Shown one piece after another: positions 46,872 through 60,700 of a stretch of 64,000 bases of DNA. Source of the DNA: Bifidobacterium vansinderenii (GTDB taxonomy: Bacteria > Actinomycetota > Actinomycetes > Actinomycetales > Bifidobacteriaceae); NCBI RefSeq assembly GCF_002234915.1, contig NZ_NEWD01000014.1, positions 31,668 through 95,667 on the forward strand. Direction: 5' to 3'. The notes under the pieces are model-generated. The model searched no databases. It had not been told where the DNA came from and worked only from the letters and a program-made list of their open reading frames with translations. The translations under genes were made by a program, and so were the position numbers. Numbering within the stretch: position 1 is the first letter of the stretch; every line of letters starts with the position of its first letter.

Positions 46872-49345
46872 TCCCCGTCACACGCCATGGTCGCAAGGCT
46901 GCCCGCGGCGCAACCGTACGAGGCACGGCCTCACCCGGATCCTGGGCGGACTCCCCCAACCCCGCCATCCACGTCTCCCGATCCCTTGCCCAGGGAACGG
47001 GACTGCCCCGCCGTCGAATGCCGGTGCGCGTCCGGTCCGACCGCACCGTGCTCGTCAGCGCCGTGATCATCACACTGGCGAGTCTTGCCGCCTCGCTGAA
47101 TCTGCTCACCGTCTACGGTTCGCCTGCCGCGTGGGCCCTTGGTGCCGTACCGGCCGCGCTGATCGGCATCGCATGCGCGCTCGCCGGGCTGGCGCCCACA
47201 CTGCGTCTGTGGTGGCAGCTGCTGTTCCTCGTCGTCGCGCAGTTCGTGGTCGGTCCGGTCATAGCATTGCCCGGTACCACGGTCGCACGGGTAGTTCCCA
47301 CGTTCGACACGCTCTCCCAAGGGGCTGCGGCCACGCTCGGCGCGTTCAAGTACATCATCGCCATCGAGCCGGCGGTGGGCACCGGCAGCGGTGATCTGAT
47401 GGCGCTGTGGACCATCGTGCTGTGGTCCACGTTCCTGGCGGGCGTGTTCGCGTTCACCGCCAACGCGCTGTTCTCACTGCTGTCGCTGGTCATCGTGCTC
47501 GTCGAACTCGCCGTCTGTGCGGCGCTGGGCACGTCGTCGGGTTTCCATCCGATCGTCGTCGGCGTGCTGATCGCACTGGCAATGCTGGTCTGGATGAGCT
47601 GGCGACTGCGACTGCTCGAGGCGAACCGTCTGCTGGCGGCGGCGCTGATCGTGGTGCTGGCCGCGGCCGGAGCCGGTGGCGCGGCGATCGCGCTCACCGG
47701 ACAGCGTCAGGTGCTGCGCGACCATTACGAGCCTCCGCTCAGCCCGTACGACTATGCGAGCCCGTTGAGCGGACTGCGCTCCTATGTGAAGGACCACAAG
47801 GACGACAAGCTGCTCACCGTCACGGGACTGCCGGCCGGCACGCCGGTCCGTCTGGCGGTGATGGACCGATTCGACGGCTCGGTGTGGAACCTGTCCGATT
47901 CGTCGGCTGCGTTCGGATCCTCGGACTATCGTCGCGTGGGCGACACCATCGGAGGCGATCGCAACGGCGAGAGCACCGCGAAGGGCAAGTCGTTCACCGC
48001 CACGTTCACCGTGCACAACGGGCTCGGCGACGTATGGATGCCCCTGGCCGGCTCGGCGTCGTCGGTCTCGTTCGGCACCGACGCCCTGTCGCAGTCGTTC
48101 TACTACAACACCGGCACCGATTCGGCGCTGCTGTCCGGCGGACTGAGCGCCAATCTCACCTATGTCGAACGTGGCGTGATCGCCGAACAGCCGAATTCAC
48201 GACAGATCTCCGGTGCCGACGCCGCGGCGGTAAACCAGCCCAAGGCGCAGGACGTGCCCGAATCGGTGAAGTCCACCGCCACGTCATTCGCCGGCGGCGA
48301 GTCGAAGGATGGCGCGGCCGCTCAGAAACTCGCCGACAAGCTCAAGGACAACGGCTGGTTCTCACACGGTCTGCAGGGCGACTATCCGTCCCTGCCCGGT
48401 CATGGCGCGTACCGTATCGACCTGCTGCTGGGCGGCGACGCCATGGTGGGAGACAGCGAACAGTATGCTTCGGCCATGGCGCTCATGGCCCGCGAACTCG
48501 GCCTGCCGTCGCGCGTGGTGATGGGATTCCTTCCCAAGGACTCGGATGGCGGCATCTCCGACGCGCGCACCACGGTGCGGGACGACGGCACCACGAGCAT
48601 CGACTTCACCGGCAACGACATCGCCGCCTGGGTGGAGATCAAGCTCGACGGCTACGGCTGGGTGGCGTTCTATCCCACGCCCAAGGAGACGAAGATCCCG
48701 AACGACGATCAGAACCTCACTCCCCCGAACCCGCAGACGCTGGTCCGTCAGCCTCCGGTGCCGCTCGAGGATCCGCTGCGCGATCAGAATCAGACCAAGG
48801 GGCAGACGAACATCGGCGGCAGCGATGCTGATGCGAACGCGGCGGCCTTCTGGCGCATGTTCCGTCTTATCGCCGGACGCGTGGCGTTGTATGGCAGCCC
48901 GCTCTGGATAGCACTGCTTGTCGTCGGCGCGATCCTGCTGTTCAAGTCGCTGCTGCTGCGTCAGGCACGCGGCCGCGGCTCGCCAAGCATGCGCATCGCT
49001 CAGGGATGGCGGTGGATCTGCATGCTCGCCGCGCAGAGCGGCGCTACGGTATCCGGCACGCGGCGCGAGCAGAGCCATATGCTGGCCGACCAATTCGATC
49101 TGCCCCTCGAGACGCTGGACGATCTGAGCCGACGCGCGGACCGGGCGGCGTTCTCTGGCGAGAAGACGGACGACCATACCGCGGCAGCCTACTGGCAGGA
49201 CGTGGACCGCATCCTCGAGCGCATGCTGCGATCCATGCCGAGACGCCGGGCCTTGGCCACACGACTGTCGGTCAGAGGCCTGTTCGTCAACCCCGTCGAC
49301 CCTCGATATCTTTCCCATACCCATAACAGGCAAGGAGCATCATGA
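46868..49345 (+). CDS. Polytopic transglutaminase-fold protein lacking the catalytic triad
   Basis: 825 residues from ATG 46868, with GGAGG seven bases upstream and a 4-bp overlap with the DUF58 stop. About seven membrane helices come first, then a large outer part with a transglutaminase-core domain, another helix (~670-690) and a cytoplasmic tail. The domain is recognisable from SEQYASAMALMARELGLPSR, VVMGFLP, and AAWVEIKLDGYGWVAFYPTP. Compared with the usual CxxFAxA, HAWVE and FDPTP, the triad residues read Ser530, Ala586 and Tyr602. It is therefore unlikely to be a transglutaminase or protease, and a structural or binding role is more likely. Bifidobacterial annotations call this gene tgm. 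Confidence 0.85.
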   Translation: MIPVTRHGRKAARGATVRGTASPGSWADSPNPAIHVSRSLAQGTGLPRRRMPVRVRSDRTVLVSAVIITLASLAASLNLLTVYGSPAAWALGAVPAALIGIACALAGLAPTLRLWWQLLFLVVAQFVVGPVIALPGTTVARVVPTFDTLSQGAAATLGAFKYIIAIEPAVGTGSGDLMALWTIVLWSTFLAGVFAFTANALFSLLSLVIVLVELAVCAALGTSSGFHPIVVGVLIALAMLVWMSWRLRLLEANRLLAAALIVVLAAAGAGGAAIALTGQRQVLRDHYEPPLSPYDYASPLSGLRSYVKDHKDDKLLTVTGLPAGTPVRLAVMDRFDGSVWNLSDSSAAFGSSDYRRVGDTIGGDRNGESTAKGKSFTATFTVHNGLGDVWMPLAGSASSVSFGTDALSQSFYYNTGTDSALLSGGLSANLTYVERGVIAEQPNSRQISGADAAAVNQPKAQDVPESVKSTATSFAGGESKDGAAAQKLADKLKDNGWFSHGLQGDYPSLPGHGAYRIDLLLGGDAMVGDSEQYASAMALMARELGLPSRVVMGFLPKDSDGGISDARTTVRDDGTTSIDFTGNDIAAWVEIKLDGYGWVAFYPTPKETKIPNDDQNLTPPNPQTLVRQPPVPLEDPLRDQNQTKGQTNIGGSDADANAAAFWRMFRLIAGRVALYGSPLWIALLVVGAILLFKSLLLRQARGRGSPSMRIAQGWRWICMLAAQSGATVSGTRREQSHMLADQFDLPLETLDDLSRRADRAAFSGEKTDDHTAAAYWQDVDRILERMLRSMPRRRALATRLSVRGLFVNPVDPRYLSHTHNRQGAS

Positions 49346-50451
49346 CCCACGTGTATCTTGACGCGGCGATGATCTGCGACATCGGTCGCCGACGCAGCAT
49401 GAACCAGGATCGCGGTCTTGCGGACGGCGGACTGTTTCTGGTGTGCGACGGCATGGGCGGTGGCGTGGCCGGTCAGGAGGCCAGTGCCCGCACCATCCGT
49501 CACTGCGAGTCGCTGATCGACCTCGACCGGCGTTCCAAGGCCGATATCGCCGCGGTGATCGACGAGGCGCAGCGTGACGTATGCGAGCTCGGCCGCGAGC
49601 TCGGCGGCGTCTCGGGCACCACGCTCACCGGTCTGGTGCTGTCCAGTATGGGCAGCGTGGCGACGCATCGCACCCACACCGTACGGGATGATTCCGCCGA
49701 CTCCCCGACGGACATCGACGACACGGACGACACGTTGGACGGCATGGTCAAGGTGTCCGACGCGGTGATCACCGCCCAGCTTGACCTTGACGGGTTGGAC
49801 GACACGCTTGACTCCATGCCCGCGACCGGCAGGCCGGGCTTCCCCTGCGTGCTGGACTTCGACGACGATGCGATGCCGTCGTGGTATGTGGTGAACATCG
49901 GCGATTCGCGCACCTATCATCTTGACGCCCAGCCGGGTGGCGGGTGGAGCGCGTCGTCGATGGTGCAGGTCACGCGCGACCATTCCCGCCGTCAGGAGCT
50001 GATCGATGCCGGTGTGATGCTGCCCGAACTGGCCGATCAGCTGGTGCCGCGCAATCTCATCACCCAGTGCGTGGGCGCGCCGGAGGGCATTGACCCGGAC
50101 TATTTCCGCGCCGACCTGCCCGGCCGGTTCATCGTGTGTTCCGACGGTCTGCATTCCGAACTGGACGACGATGCGATAGCCGCGATCGCCGCGGTCAACC
50201 GCAGTCCGCGCGAGGCCGTACAGGCTCTGGTGGAAGCAGCGCTTGCCGCCGGCGGCAAGGACAACGTCACGGTGATCGTGGTGGATACGGTGTGCAGCCC
50301 GGACGACGTCATGGCATCGCGCGACGATGATGCCGCATGGTCGTATGTGAAGATCGCGCGTGACGAGGATCTGTCCAGCATCGGCGAATCGACGCTGGAC
50401 ACGCTGAGGACGGTGGCAGCCCGTCATCAGCTTGAGCGCAAGGGAAAGTGA
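49342..50451 (+). CDS. PP2C-family protein phosphatase
   Basis: 369 residues, ATG overlapping the upstream stop by 4 bp. Metal-dependent Ser/Thr phosphatase that opposes the cluster kinase. The motifs are in order: NQDRGL, FLVCDGMGGG, GTTLTGLVL, VNIGDSRTYHL, VTRDHS, FIVCSDGL, KDNVTVIVVD. An acidic insertion of about 65 residues (Asp-rich, near 115-180) between GTT and IGDSR is unusual and probably disordered. A C-terminal extension of about 50 residues follows the last motif. No membrane helix, so cytoplasmic. Confidence 0.94.
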   Translation: MTHVYLDAAMICDIGRRRSMNQDRGLADGGLFLVCDGMGGGVAGQEASARTIRHCESLIDLDRRSKADIAAVIDEAQRDVCELGRELGGVSGTTLTGLVLSSMGSVATHRTHTVRDDSADSPTDIDDTDDTLDGMVKVSDAVITAQLDLDGLDDTLDSMPATGRPGFPCVLDFDDDAMPSWYVVNIGDSRTYHLDAQPGGGWSASSMVQVTRDHSRRQELIDAGVMLPELADQLVPRNLITQCVGAPEGIDPDYFRADLPGRFIVCSDGLHSELDDDAIAAIAAVNRSPREAVQALVEAALAAGGKDNVTVIVVDTVCSPDDVMASRDDDAAWSYVKIARDEDLSSIGESTLDTLRTVAARHQLERKGK

Positions 50452-50456
50452 GAGGA

Positions 50457-51374
50457 ATGGTCGATTATGACTCCGCCGTGCAGGCGGTGCAGGATCCGAA
50501 TGCGGACCCGGTGTTTCTGGCGAGGATAGCCTATGAGAACCCGGACTTCGGCGCGAACGTGGCTGCCCATGAGCGCGCCTATCCGGGACTGCTGCGCTGG
50601 ATCGCCGAGTTTGGCGACGACCGGGCCAAGGCCGAGGCCGCGTCCCGCGGATATACGGCGGCCGGAGGTCCGGTCGTGCCGCGTACGGAGGACGACGCCG
50701 AGCGAGGTGGCGCCGAGGCTCGGGTGGAAGACGCTCCGCATGGCGTGGGACAGCTGTTGCATGCGGTGCATGTGGAATCGGCTCCGCAGTCTCCGGCCGC
50801 GTCGGTATCTCCGGCCGCGCCGGCGTCTCCGATCGCGCCGGCGTCCCAGTCGATACAGCCGGTTCCGTCTCATGCGTCATCGGCAGATGCGCCTGCAGAG
50901 CCAGTACAATCCGCTCCGGTTCAACAGCCTGTTGCCATGCAGCCCGTTGTACAGCAGTCGGTGCCGGTGACTGCCGGGCAGCAGCCGTTGCCGGTCATGC
51001 AGCAGGAGCCGCCACAGCATGCGGTCGCCCCGCTTATTCCCGAGGATCATCAGCCGGCCCCCAATGGTCAGCCCGTGGAAGAATCCCCGTCGGCGGCGGG
51101 GTCAGCGGCCGGTCAGACCGTCGTCCATCAACCCGCAGGACGTCATCGCGCAGACGACGAGCACGGCAATCCGTACGGGTTCACGATGGAGCAGGCGCTC
51201 GATCCGAATACGGATGCGCTCACCATCGCGCAGATCGCCCAGTATGCGCCCGAACTGCGCGTGTATCTGGCGCGCAATCCCAGCACGTATCCGGAGCTGC
51301 TTGAATGGCTCGCCCGCCAGCACGATCCGCAGATCGACGCCGCCCTGGCCGAGCGCAACGCCGTTCAGAAGTAG
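50457..51374 (+). CDS. Protein with two leucine-rich-repeat-variant domains joined by a Pro/Gln-rich linker
   Basis: About 305 residues. Two similar ~55-residue helical units cap the protein: N-terminal (VQDPNADPVFLARIAYENPDF...LLRWIAEFGD) and C-terminal (LDPNTDALTIAQIAQYAPEL...LLEWLARQHD), the LRV style seen in actinobacteria. Between them lie ~170 residues rich in Pro, Gln, Ser and Val. GTG 50448 overlaps the phosphatase stop (GTGA) in the manner of this cluster and is a possible start; ATG 50457 is listed. A scaffold role is plausible, with no direct evidence. Confidence 0.8.
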   Translation: MVDYDSAVQAVQDPNADPVFLARIAYENPDFGANVAAHERAYPGLLRWIAEFGDDRAKAEAASRGYTAAGGPVVPRTEDDAERGGAEARVEDAPHGVGQLLHAVHVESAPQSPAASVSPAAPASPIAPASQSIQPVPSHASSADAPAEPVQSAPVQQPVAMQPVVQQSVPVTAGQQPLPVMQQEPPQHAVAPLIPEDHQPAPNGQPVEESPSAAGSAAGQTVVHQPAGRHRADDEHGNPYGFTMEQALDPNTDALTIAQIAQYAPELRVYLARNPSTYPELLEWLARQHDPQIDAALAERNAVQK

Positions 51375-51384
51375 CCGTATCCGG

Positions 51385-51422
51385 GCTCCCCTCTCTGAGG
51401 GGAGCTGTCACCGTAGGGTGAC
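51385..51422. terminator. Double hairpin between convergent genes
   Basis: GCTCCCCT (51385-51392) pairs with AGGGGAGC (51398-51405), and immediately after it GTCACC (51407-51412) pairs with GGTGAC (51417-51422). It lies between the LRV gene and the convergent FHA gene, so it can act as a terminator. The pattern also resembles a dispersed intergenic repeat known from several gut bacteria. Confidence 0.65.
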
Positions 51423-51444
51423 TGAGGGAAGCCAATACTGTCGC

Positions 51445-51990
51445 TTAACGCTGTTCCTCGAGGTTGAAGAACTGGTCGCCGATGCGTACCGTGCACGGTA
51501 CGGTCACCTTTACCGGGCGCCCCTTCACCTGGGTCTCCTCGCCACTGACGATGAGGAACGTGCCGTTGAGCGACCCATAATCCTCGATCCACAGTCGTCC
51601 TTCCCGGTCGAAGCTCACCGCGGCGTGGTTGCGTGATATCGTGCGGGTCGGGTCGTCGAGCTTCTGCGGGCTGACGCCTTCGGGCACGGCCTTGGTGGGC
51701 TTTCGCCCCAGCAGTGCGCTGCGGTCGAGTATCACGGTCTGACCAGTGGCGTCGTTGCGAAGCACGTATCGATGATTCGGCTGCCGGTCGATGAACGATG
51801 GCGACAGCACCGTGCCGTCCCAATCCTCGTTGCCGTACGGGGAGCCGTTGATCGGCGTGACGGGAACCTCGTCGGCATGCGCGGAATGCGATGCCGCACC
51901 GCCTGCAGGTATCGACGCATCTCCGGGCATGGTGTCTTCGACGTACCAGCCTGGCTCGGGCGGCGGAGGATAGGGAATGCTTCTTCTCAT
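51445..51990 (-). CDS. FHA-domain protein
   Basis: 181 residues from ATG 51990. A Pro-rich N-terminus of about 70 residues precedes one forkhead-associated domain with the phosphothreonine-binding residues in place: Arg96 (LLGRKP), Ser119 and His122 (TISRNHAAV), Asn142-Gly143 (YGSLNGTFL). It would bind phosphothreonine on proteins modified by the nearby kinase. It is encoded on the opposite strand to the cluster, so its expression is separate. In-frame codons upstream of 51990 have no ribosome site and are rejected. Confidence 0.9.
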   Translation of the reverse strand: MRRSIPYPPPPEPGWYVEDTMPGDASIPAGGAASHSAHADEVPVTPINGSPYGNEDWDGTVLSPSFIDRQPNHRYVLRNDATGQTVILDRSALLGRKPTKAVPEGVSPQKLDDPTRTISRNHAAVSFDREGRLWIEDYGSLNGTFLIVSGEETQVKGRPVKVTVPCTVRIGDQFFNLEEQR

Positions 51991-52102
51991 ACGTTCAGTC
52001 CTACCACACATGAGGCATCGAATCCCGTCACCGACGCGGTACTGCCGGTGAACGACGCGAATAGTATGGATGAAGCACACGGACATGCATACGGGAGGGA
52101 AC

Positions 52103-53335
52103 ATGACCGTACCATCAGTCACACATCAGGACGCGTCCATCAATCTTGCCGGCGAAAGACCGGACGTCACTGCCGACGCCATCGATGAAATTCGTCTTCC
52201 ACTGCTCGCCAAGATCTACGGCGCGCTGTGTCTGGCGGTTGGCATCGTGGCGTTCCCGCTGCTGGTGCTAGCCATCGTCGTCGTGGTTCGTTCGATCGAC
52301 GTGGCCGAGATCACGCCCACGCTTACGGTGATTCTCACCGTGCTGCACGCCCTGCTGCTCGTATCGGGCAGTGTCTCGCTCATCGTGTTCGGCGTGTTGC
52401 TGCTGCGGAATCGTCGCCGTCATGCGGCACGTTGGGCGTATGTGCTCATTCCGATCACGCTGATGCAGGGCCTGTCGAGTCTGGCCTTGTTCGGTCTGGG
52501 CCCTGGACTGCTGCTGCAGTTCGTGCAGCTGGTGCTGCTGGTCGTGATCTCCGTCACCGCGGATCCGATGCTGGCTCTGGAGCGTCGCGAGCAGCGTCTG
52601 GTCAGGCGAATCGAGGAGCAGGACGAACTCGCCGCGGCGGCCAGGATCGACATGGTCGGTCGTGATCTGACCGGACGGGGATATATCGCACTGGACTTTT
52701 TCAACCTGTTCTGGGTGTTCGTCGTGGCGAGCGTGGTAGGGCTCGGCATTGAGACCGTCTATCATTTTGCGCTGTATAACGGGGAGTTGCAGGATCGCGC
52801 GGGCCTGCTCTATGGTCCGTTCTCACCCATCTATGGTTTCGGCGGCGTGCTGCTCACGGTGTTTCTCAACCGGTTGTGGAATCGCAATCCGCTGCTGATT
52901 TTTCTTGCCAGCGCCGTGATCGGCGGCGCGTTCGAATATGCCACGAGCTGGTTCATGGAGGTGGCGTTCGGCGTCACCGCCTGGGACTACACGGGCCAGT
53001 GGCTGTCGATCAACGGCCGCACAAGCGGCAAGTACATGATCATGTGGGGGCTGCTGGGCGTGATCTGGATTCGCTGGTGTCTGCCCCACCTGTTGAAACT
53101 GATCAACCGTATCCCATGGCAGTGGCGGTATTCGCTTACCGTGGCGTGCTTCGTGCTGCTGTTCGTCGACGGCACGATGACGCTGATGTCGCTGGACTGC
53201 TGGTATTCGCGCGTCTCCGGACTGACACCGGACTCCCCCATCGAAACGTTCTTCGCGAATCACTACGACAATGCCTATATGCAGCATCGTTTCCAGACCA
53301 TGACCATCGATCCGTCCCGTACGGGTCGTGTGTAA
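52103..53335 (+). CDS. CmpB-like polytopic membrane protein
   Basis: 410 residues from ATG 52103 (GGGAGG four bases upstream); ATG 52070 is weaker. There are about eight or nine membrane helices. The C-terminal half matches the family labelled putative ABC-transporter type IV (PF06541): YGPFSPIYGFGG, VIGGAFEYATSWFMEVAFGV and WDYTGQWLSINGRTS. The N-terminal half (three or four helices and a charged loop LALERREQRLVRRIEEQDE) is less familiar. No ATPase gene is adjacent, so a transport role is not supported by context. Confidence 0.82.
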   Translation: MTVPSVTHQDASINLAGERPDVTADAIDEIRLPLLAKIYGALCLAVGIVAFPLLVLAIVVVVRSIDVAEITPTLTVILTVLHALLLVSGSVSLIVFGVLLLRNRRRHAARWAYVLIPITLMQGLSSLALFGLGPGLLLQFVQLVLLVVISVTADPMLALERREQRLVRRIEEQDELAAAARIDMVGRDLTGRGYIALDFFNLFWVFVVASVVGLGIETVYHFALYNGELQDRAGLLYGPFSPIYGFGGVLLTVFLNRLWNRNPLLIFLASAVIGGAFEYATSWFMEVAFGVTAWDYTGQWLSINGRTSGKYMIMWGLLGVIWIRWCLPHLLKLINRIPWQWRYSLTVACFVLLFVDGTMTLMSLDCWYSRVSGLTPDSPIETFFANHYDNAYMQHRFQTMTIDPSRTGRV

Positions 53336-53402
53336 ACGACGTGAAACGTGAAACAACGTAAAGTATTGTGAAACAAACAATACGAATCGTTGACCGATAT
53401 GA

Positions 53403-53456
53403 GAATACGGCAAGGGCCGTGGCCCCCGAATGGGAGTCACGGCCCTTGCCGTATTC
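53403..53456. terminator. Long perfect hairpin, bidirectional terminator
   Basis: Bases 53403-53421 pair without mismatch with 53438-53456 (19-bp stem; core ACGGCAAGGGCCGTG), with a 16-base loop. It lies between the CmpB-like gene and the convergent rpoC end. The stem is the longest perfect one in the window. Confidence 0.9.
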
Positions 53457-53498
53457 TGGCCTGATCAGGCGTCAGCGAACCGAGTCAGATCACTCAGC

Positions 53499-57644
<4,146 letters not shown>

Positions 57645-57701
57645 TCTATGTCCTGTCTGTTTAGGTTCTTTACTGCTTCACGTATTGGTTTTCGGGCAAG
57701 G

Positions 57702-57745
57702 GTGCGCGCCGCACCGGCACACTTTCGGCAGTGTGCGGCGCGCAC
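57702..57745 (-). promoter_or_regulatory. Hairpin in the rpoB-rpoC gap
   Basis: GTGCGCGCCGCAC (57702-57714) pairs perfectly with GTGCGGCGCGCAC (57733-57745), a 13-bp GC-rich stem about 60 bases before the rpoC start and 9 bases after the rpoB stop. A second pairing (CACACT with AGTGTG) competes in the loop. It could be a partial terminator, a processing site or a stabiliser that sets the rpoB:rpoC ratio. Confidence 0.6.
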
Positions 57746-57754
57746 CGGCTTGCA

Positions 57755-60700
57755 TCAGCGGTAGGTCGGTTCCTCGGACTCGGTCGGAGCGTTCGAACCG
57801 GCTTCCGGACGGGCGCCGATGTTGAAGCCCAGATCGTCGGAGGCGGAGACCGGATCGTCGTCCTCTTCCTTCATGTCGATGGCCACGCCTTCGGCGTTGA
57901 GCACCTCGACGTTCAGCGACAGGGACTGCATTTCCTTGAGCAGCACCTTGAAGGATTCGGGGATGCCGGCCGGCGGCAGGTTGTCGCCCTTCACGATTGC
58001 GCCGTAGACGCGCACGCGGCCGTCGACGTCATCGGACTTGATGGTCATCATCTCATGCAGCGTGTAGGCGGCGCCGTAGGCCTCGAGGGCCCACACCTCC
58101 ATCTCGCCGAAGCGCTGGCCACCGAACTGGGCCTTACCGCCCAGCGGCTGCTGCGTGATCATCGAGTACGGACCGGTGGAACGGGCGTGGATCTTGTCGT
58201 CGACCAGGTGGTGCAGCTTCAGGATGTACATGTAGCCCACGGAGATCGGCTTGCCGAACGGCTCACCGGTACGACCGTCGAACAGCCAGGCCTTGCCGTC
58301 GTCGCCGACGAGCTTGTCGCCGTCGCGGTTCGGCAGCGTGGTCTTGAGCAGGCCGTTGAGGGCGTCCTGACGCACACCGTCGAACACCGGGGTGGCGACC
58401 GGGGTGTTCGGGTCGGCCTTCTCGGCGCCGGCGGGGATGTGCTTCTTCCACTCGGCCTCGAGGTTCGGGTCGATGTTGATGTCCCAACCGGAGTGGGCGA
58501 TCCAGCCCAAGTGCAGCTCAAGCACCTGACCCAGGTTCATTCGGGAAGGCACACCCAGCGGGTTGAGCATGATGTCGACCGGCGTACCGTCGGCGAGGAA
58601 CGGCATGTCCTCCTCCGGCAGGATGCGGGAGATGCAGCCCTTGTTGCCGTGACGGCCCGAGAGCTTGTCGCCCACGGTGATCTTGCGGTGCTGGGCGATG
58701 TACACGCGGATCATGGAGTTCACGCCGGTGGGCAGCTCGTCGCCGTCCTCCTCGGCATCCTCGCGGGTGATCTCCTTGACGGCGATCACGGTACCGGTCT
58801 CGCCGTGAGGCACGCGCAGCGAGGTGTCGCGCACCTCGCGGGACTTCTCGCCGAAGATGGCGCGGAGCAGGCGCTCCTCCGGGGTCAGCTCGGTCTCGCC
58901 CTTCGGGGTGACCTTACCGACCAGGATGTCGCCGGCCTCGACCTCGGCACCGATGCGGATGATGCCGCGCTCGTCGAGGTTGCTCACGGCGTCCTCGCTC
59001 ACGTTCGGCAGATCGCGGGTGATCTCCTCGGCGCCCAGCTTGGTCTCGCGGGCGTCGATCTCGTACTCCTCGATGTGGATGGAGCTCAGCGTGTCGTCCT
59101 GCACCAGACGCTGCGAGATGATGATGGCGTCCTCGTAGTTGTAGCCGTTCCACGGCATGAAGGCGACCAGCAGGTTCTTGCCCAGGGCCATCTCGCCCTG
59201 ATCGGTGGCCGGACCGTCGGCCAGCACGGAGCCGGCCTCCACACGCTCACCCTCGTGGATGATCGGGACCTGGTTGTAGCAGGTGGTCTGGTTGGAGCGC
59301 TGGAACTTGGCCAGCTTGTAGCTGGAGGTGGTGCCGTCGTCGTTCATCGTACGAATGATGTCGGCGGACACGTAGGTCACCACGCCGTCCTTCTCGGCCT
59401 TGACCACGTCGCCGGAATCCACGGCGGCGCGCCATTCGCCGCCGGTACCCACCAGCGGACGCTCGGAACGGATCAGCGGCACGGCCTGACGCTGCATGTT
59501 CGCACCCATCAGTGCTCGGTGGCCCTCATCGTGCTCCAGGAACGGAATCAGGGAGGAGCCGACGGACACCATCTGACGCGGGGAGACGTCCATGTAGTCC
59601 ACGTCGGAGACCGGGACGTCGACCGCCTCTTCCTCGTTGGCTCGAGCAAGGGCGTCCTCGTGCACGAAGCGACCCTCGTCGTCCAGCTCCTGGTTGGCCT
59701 GGGCGATCACGTGGTCGGCTTCCTGATCGGCCGTCATGTACTCGATCTCGTTGGTCACCTGGCCGTTGATCACCTTGCGGTACGGCGTCTCGATGAAACC
59801 GAACGGGTTCACGCGTCCGAAGGTCGCGAGGGAGCCGATCAGACCGATGTTCGGGCCTTCAGGGGACTCGATCGGGCACATACGTCCGAAGTGGGACGGG
59901 TGCACGTCTCGCACCTCCATGGAGGCGCGGTCGCGGGACAGACCGCCGGGGCCCAGAGCGGACAGACGGCGCTTGTTGGTGATGCCGGCCAGCGGGTTGT
60001 TCTGATCCATGAACTGGCTCAGCTGGGAGGTTCCGAAGAACTCCTTGATCGTGGCGGCCACGGGGCGGATGTTCAGCAGGGACTGCGGGGTGATGGCCTC
60101 GGCGTCCTGCGTGGTCATGCGCTCGCGCACCACGCGCTCCATACGGCTCAGACCGGTGCGCAGCTGGTTCTGGATCAGCTCGCCAACCTGACGGATGCGG
60201 CGGTTGCCGAAGTGATCGATATCGTCGGTCTCGACGCGCAGCTCGATGTCCTCGCCGTTGCGCTTGCCCGGGAAAGTCTTGTCACCGGCGTGCAGCGTGA
60301 CCAGGTACTTCAGGGTGGCCACGATGTCCTCGGGCTTGAGGCTGCGATCGTTGATGTCGCCTTCCAGACCGAGCTTGCGGTTGATCTTGTAACGACCGAC
60401 GCGCGCCAGATCGTAGCGGCGGGTGTTGAAGTAGAAGGAGTCGAGCAGGTTGCGGCCGGCCTCCGGGGTGGCGGTGTCGCCCGGACGGATGCGGCGGTAC
60501 AGCTCGGTCAGGGCGCGGTTGCGGATCTCCTCGTCACTCGGGCGCTGGTCGATCAGCGGACGACCGGAGGAATCCTTCGGGGTGATGGCGTCCATCTCGT
60601 GGGCGAGGGCGTCGAGCACCAGCGGGTAGCCCTGGAAGGCGTCGTGGATCTCGCGCTCGGTCATGCCGATGGCCTCGAGGAAGATGATGGCGGACTGCTT

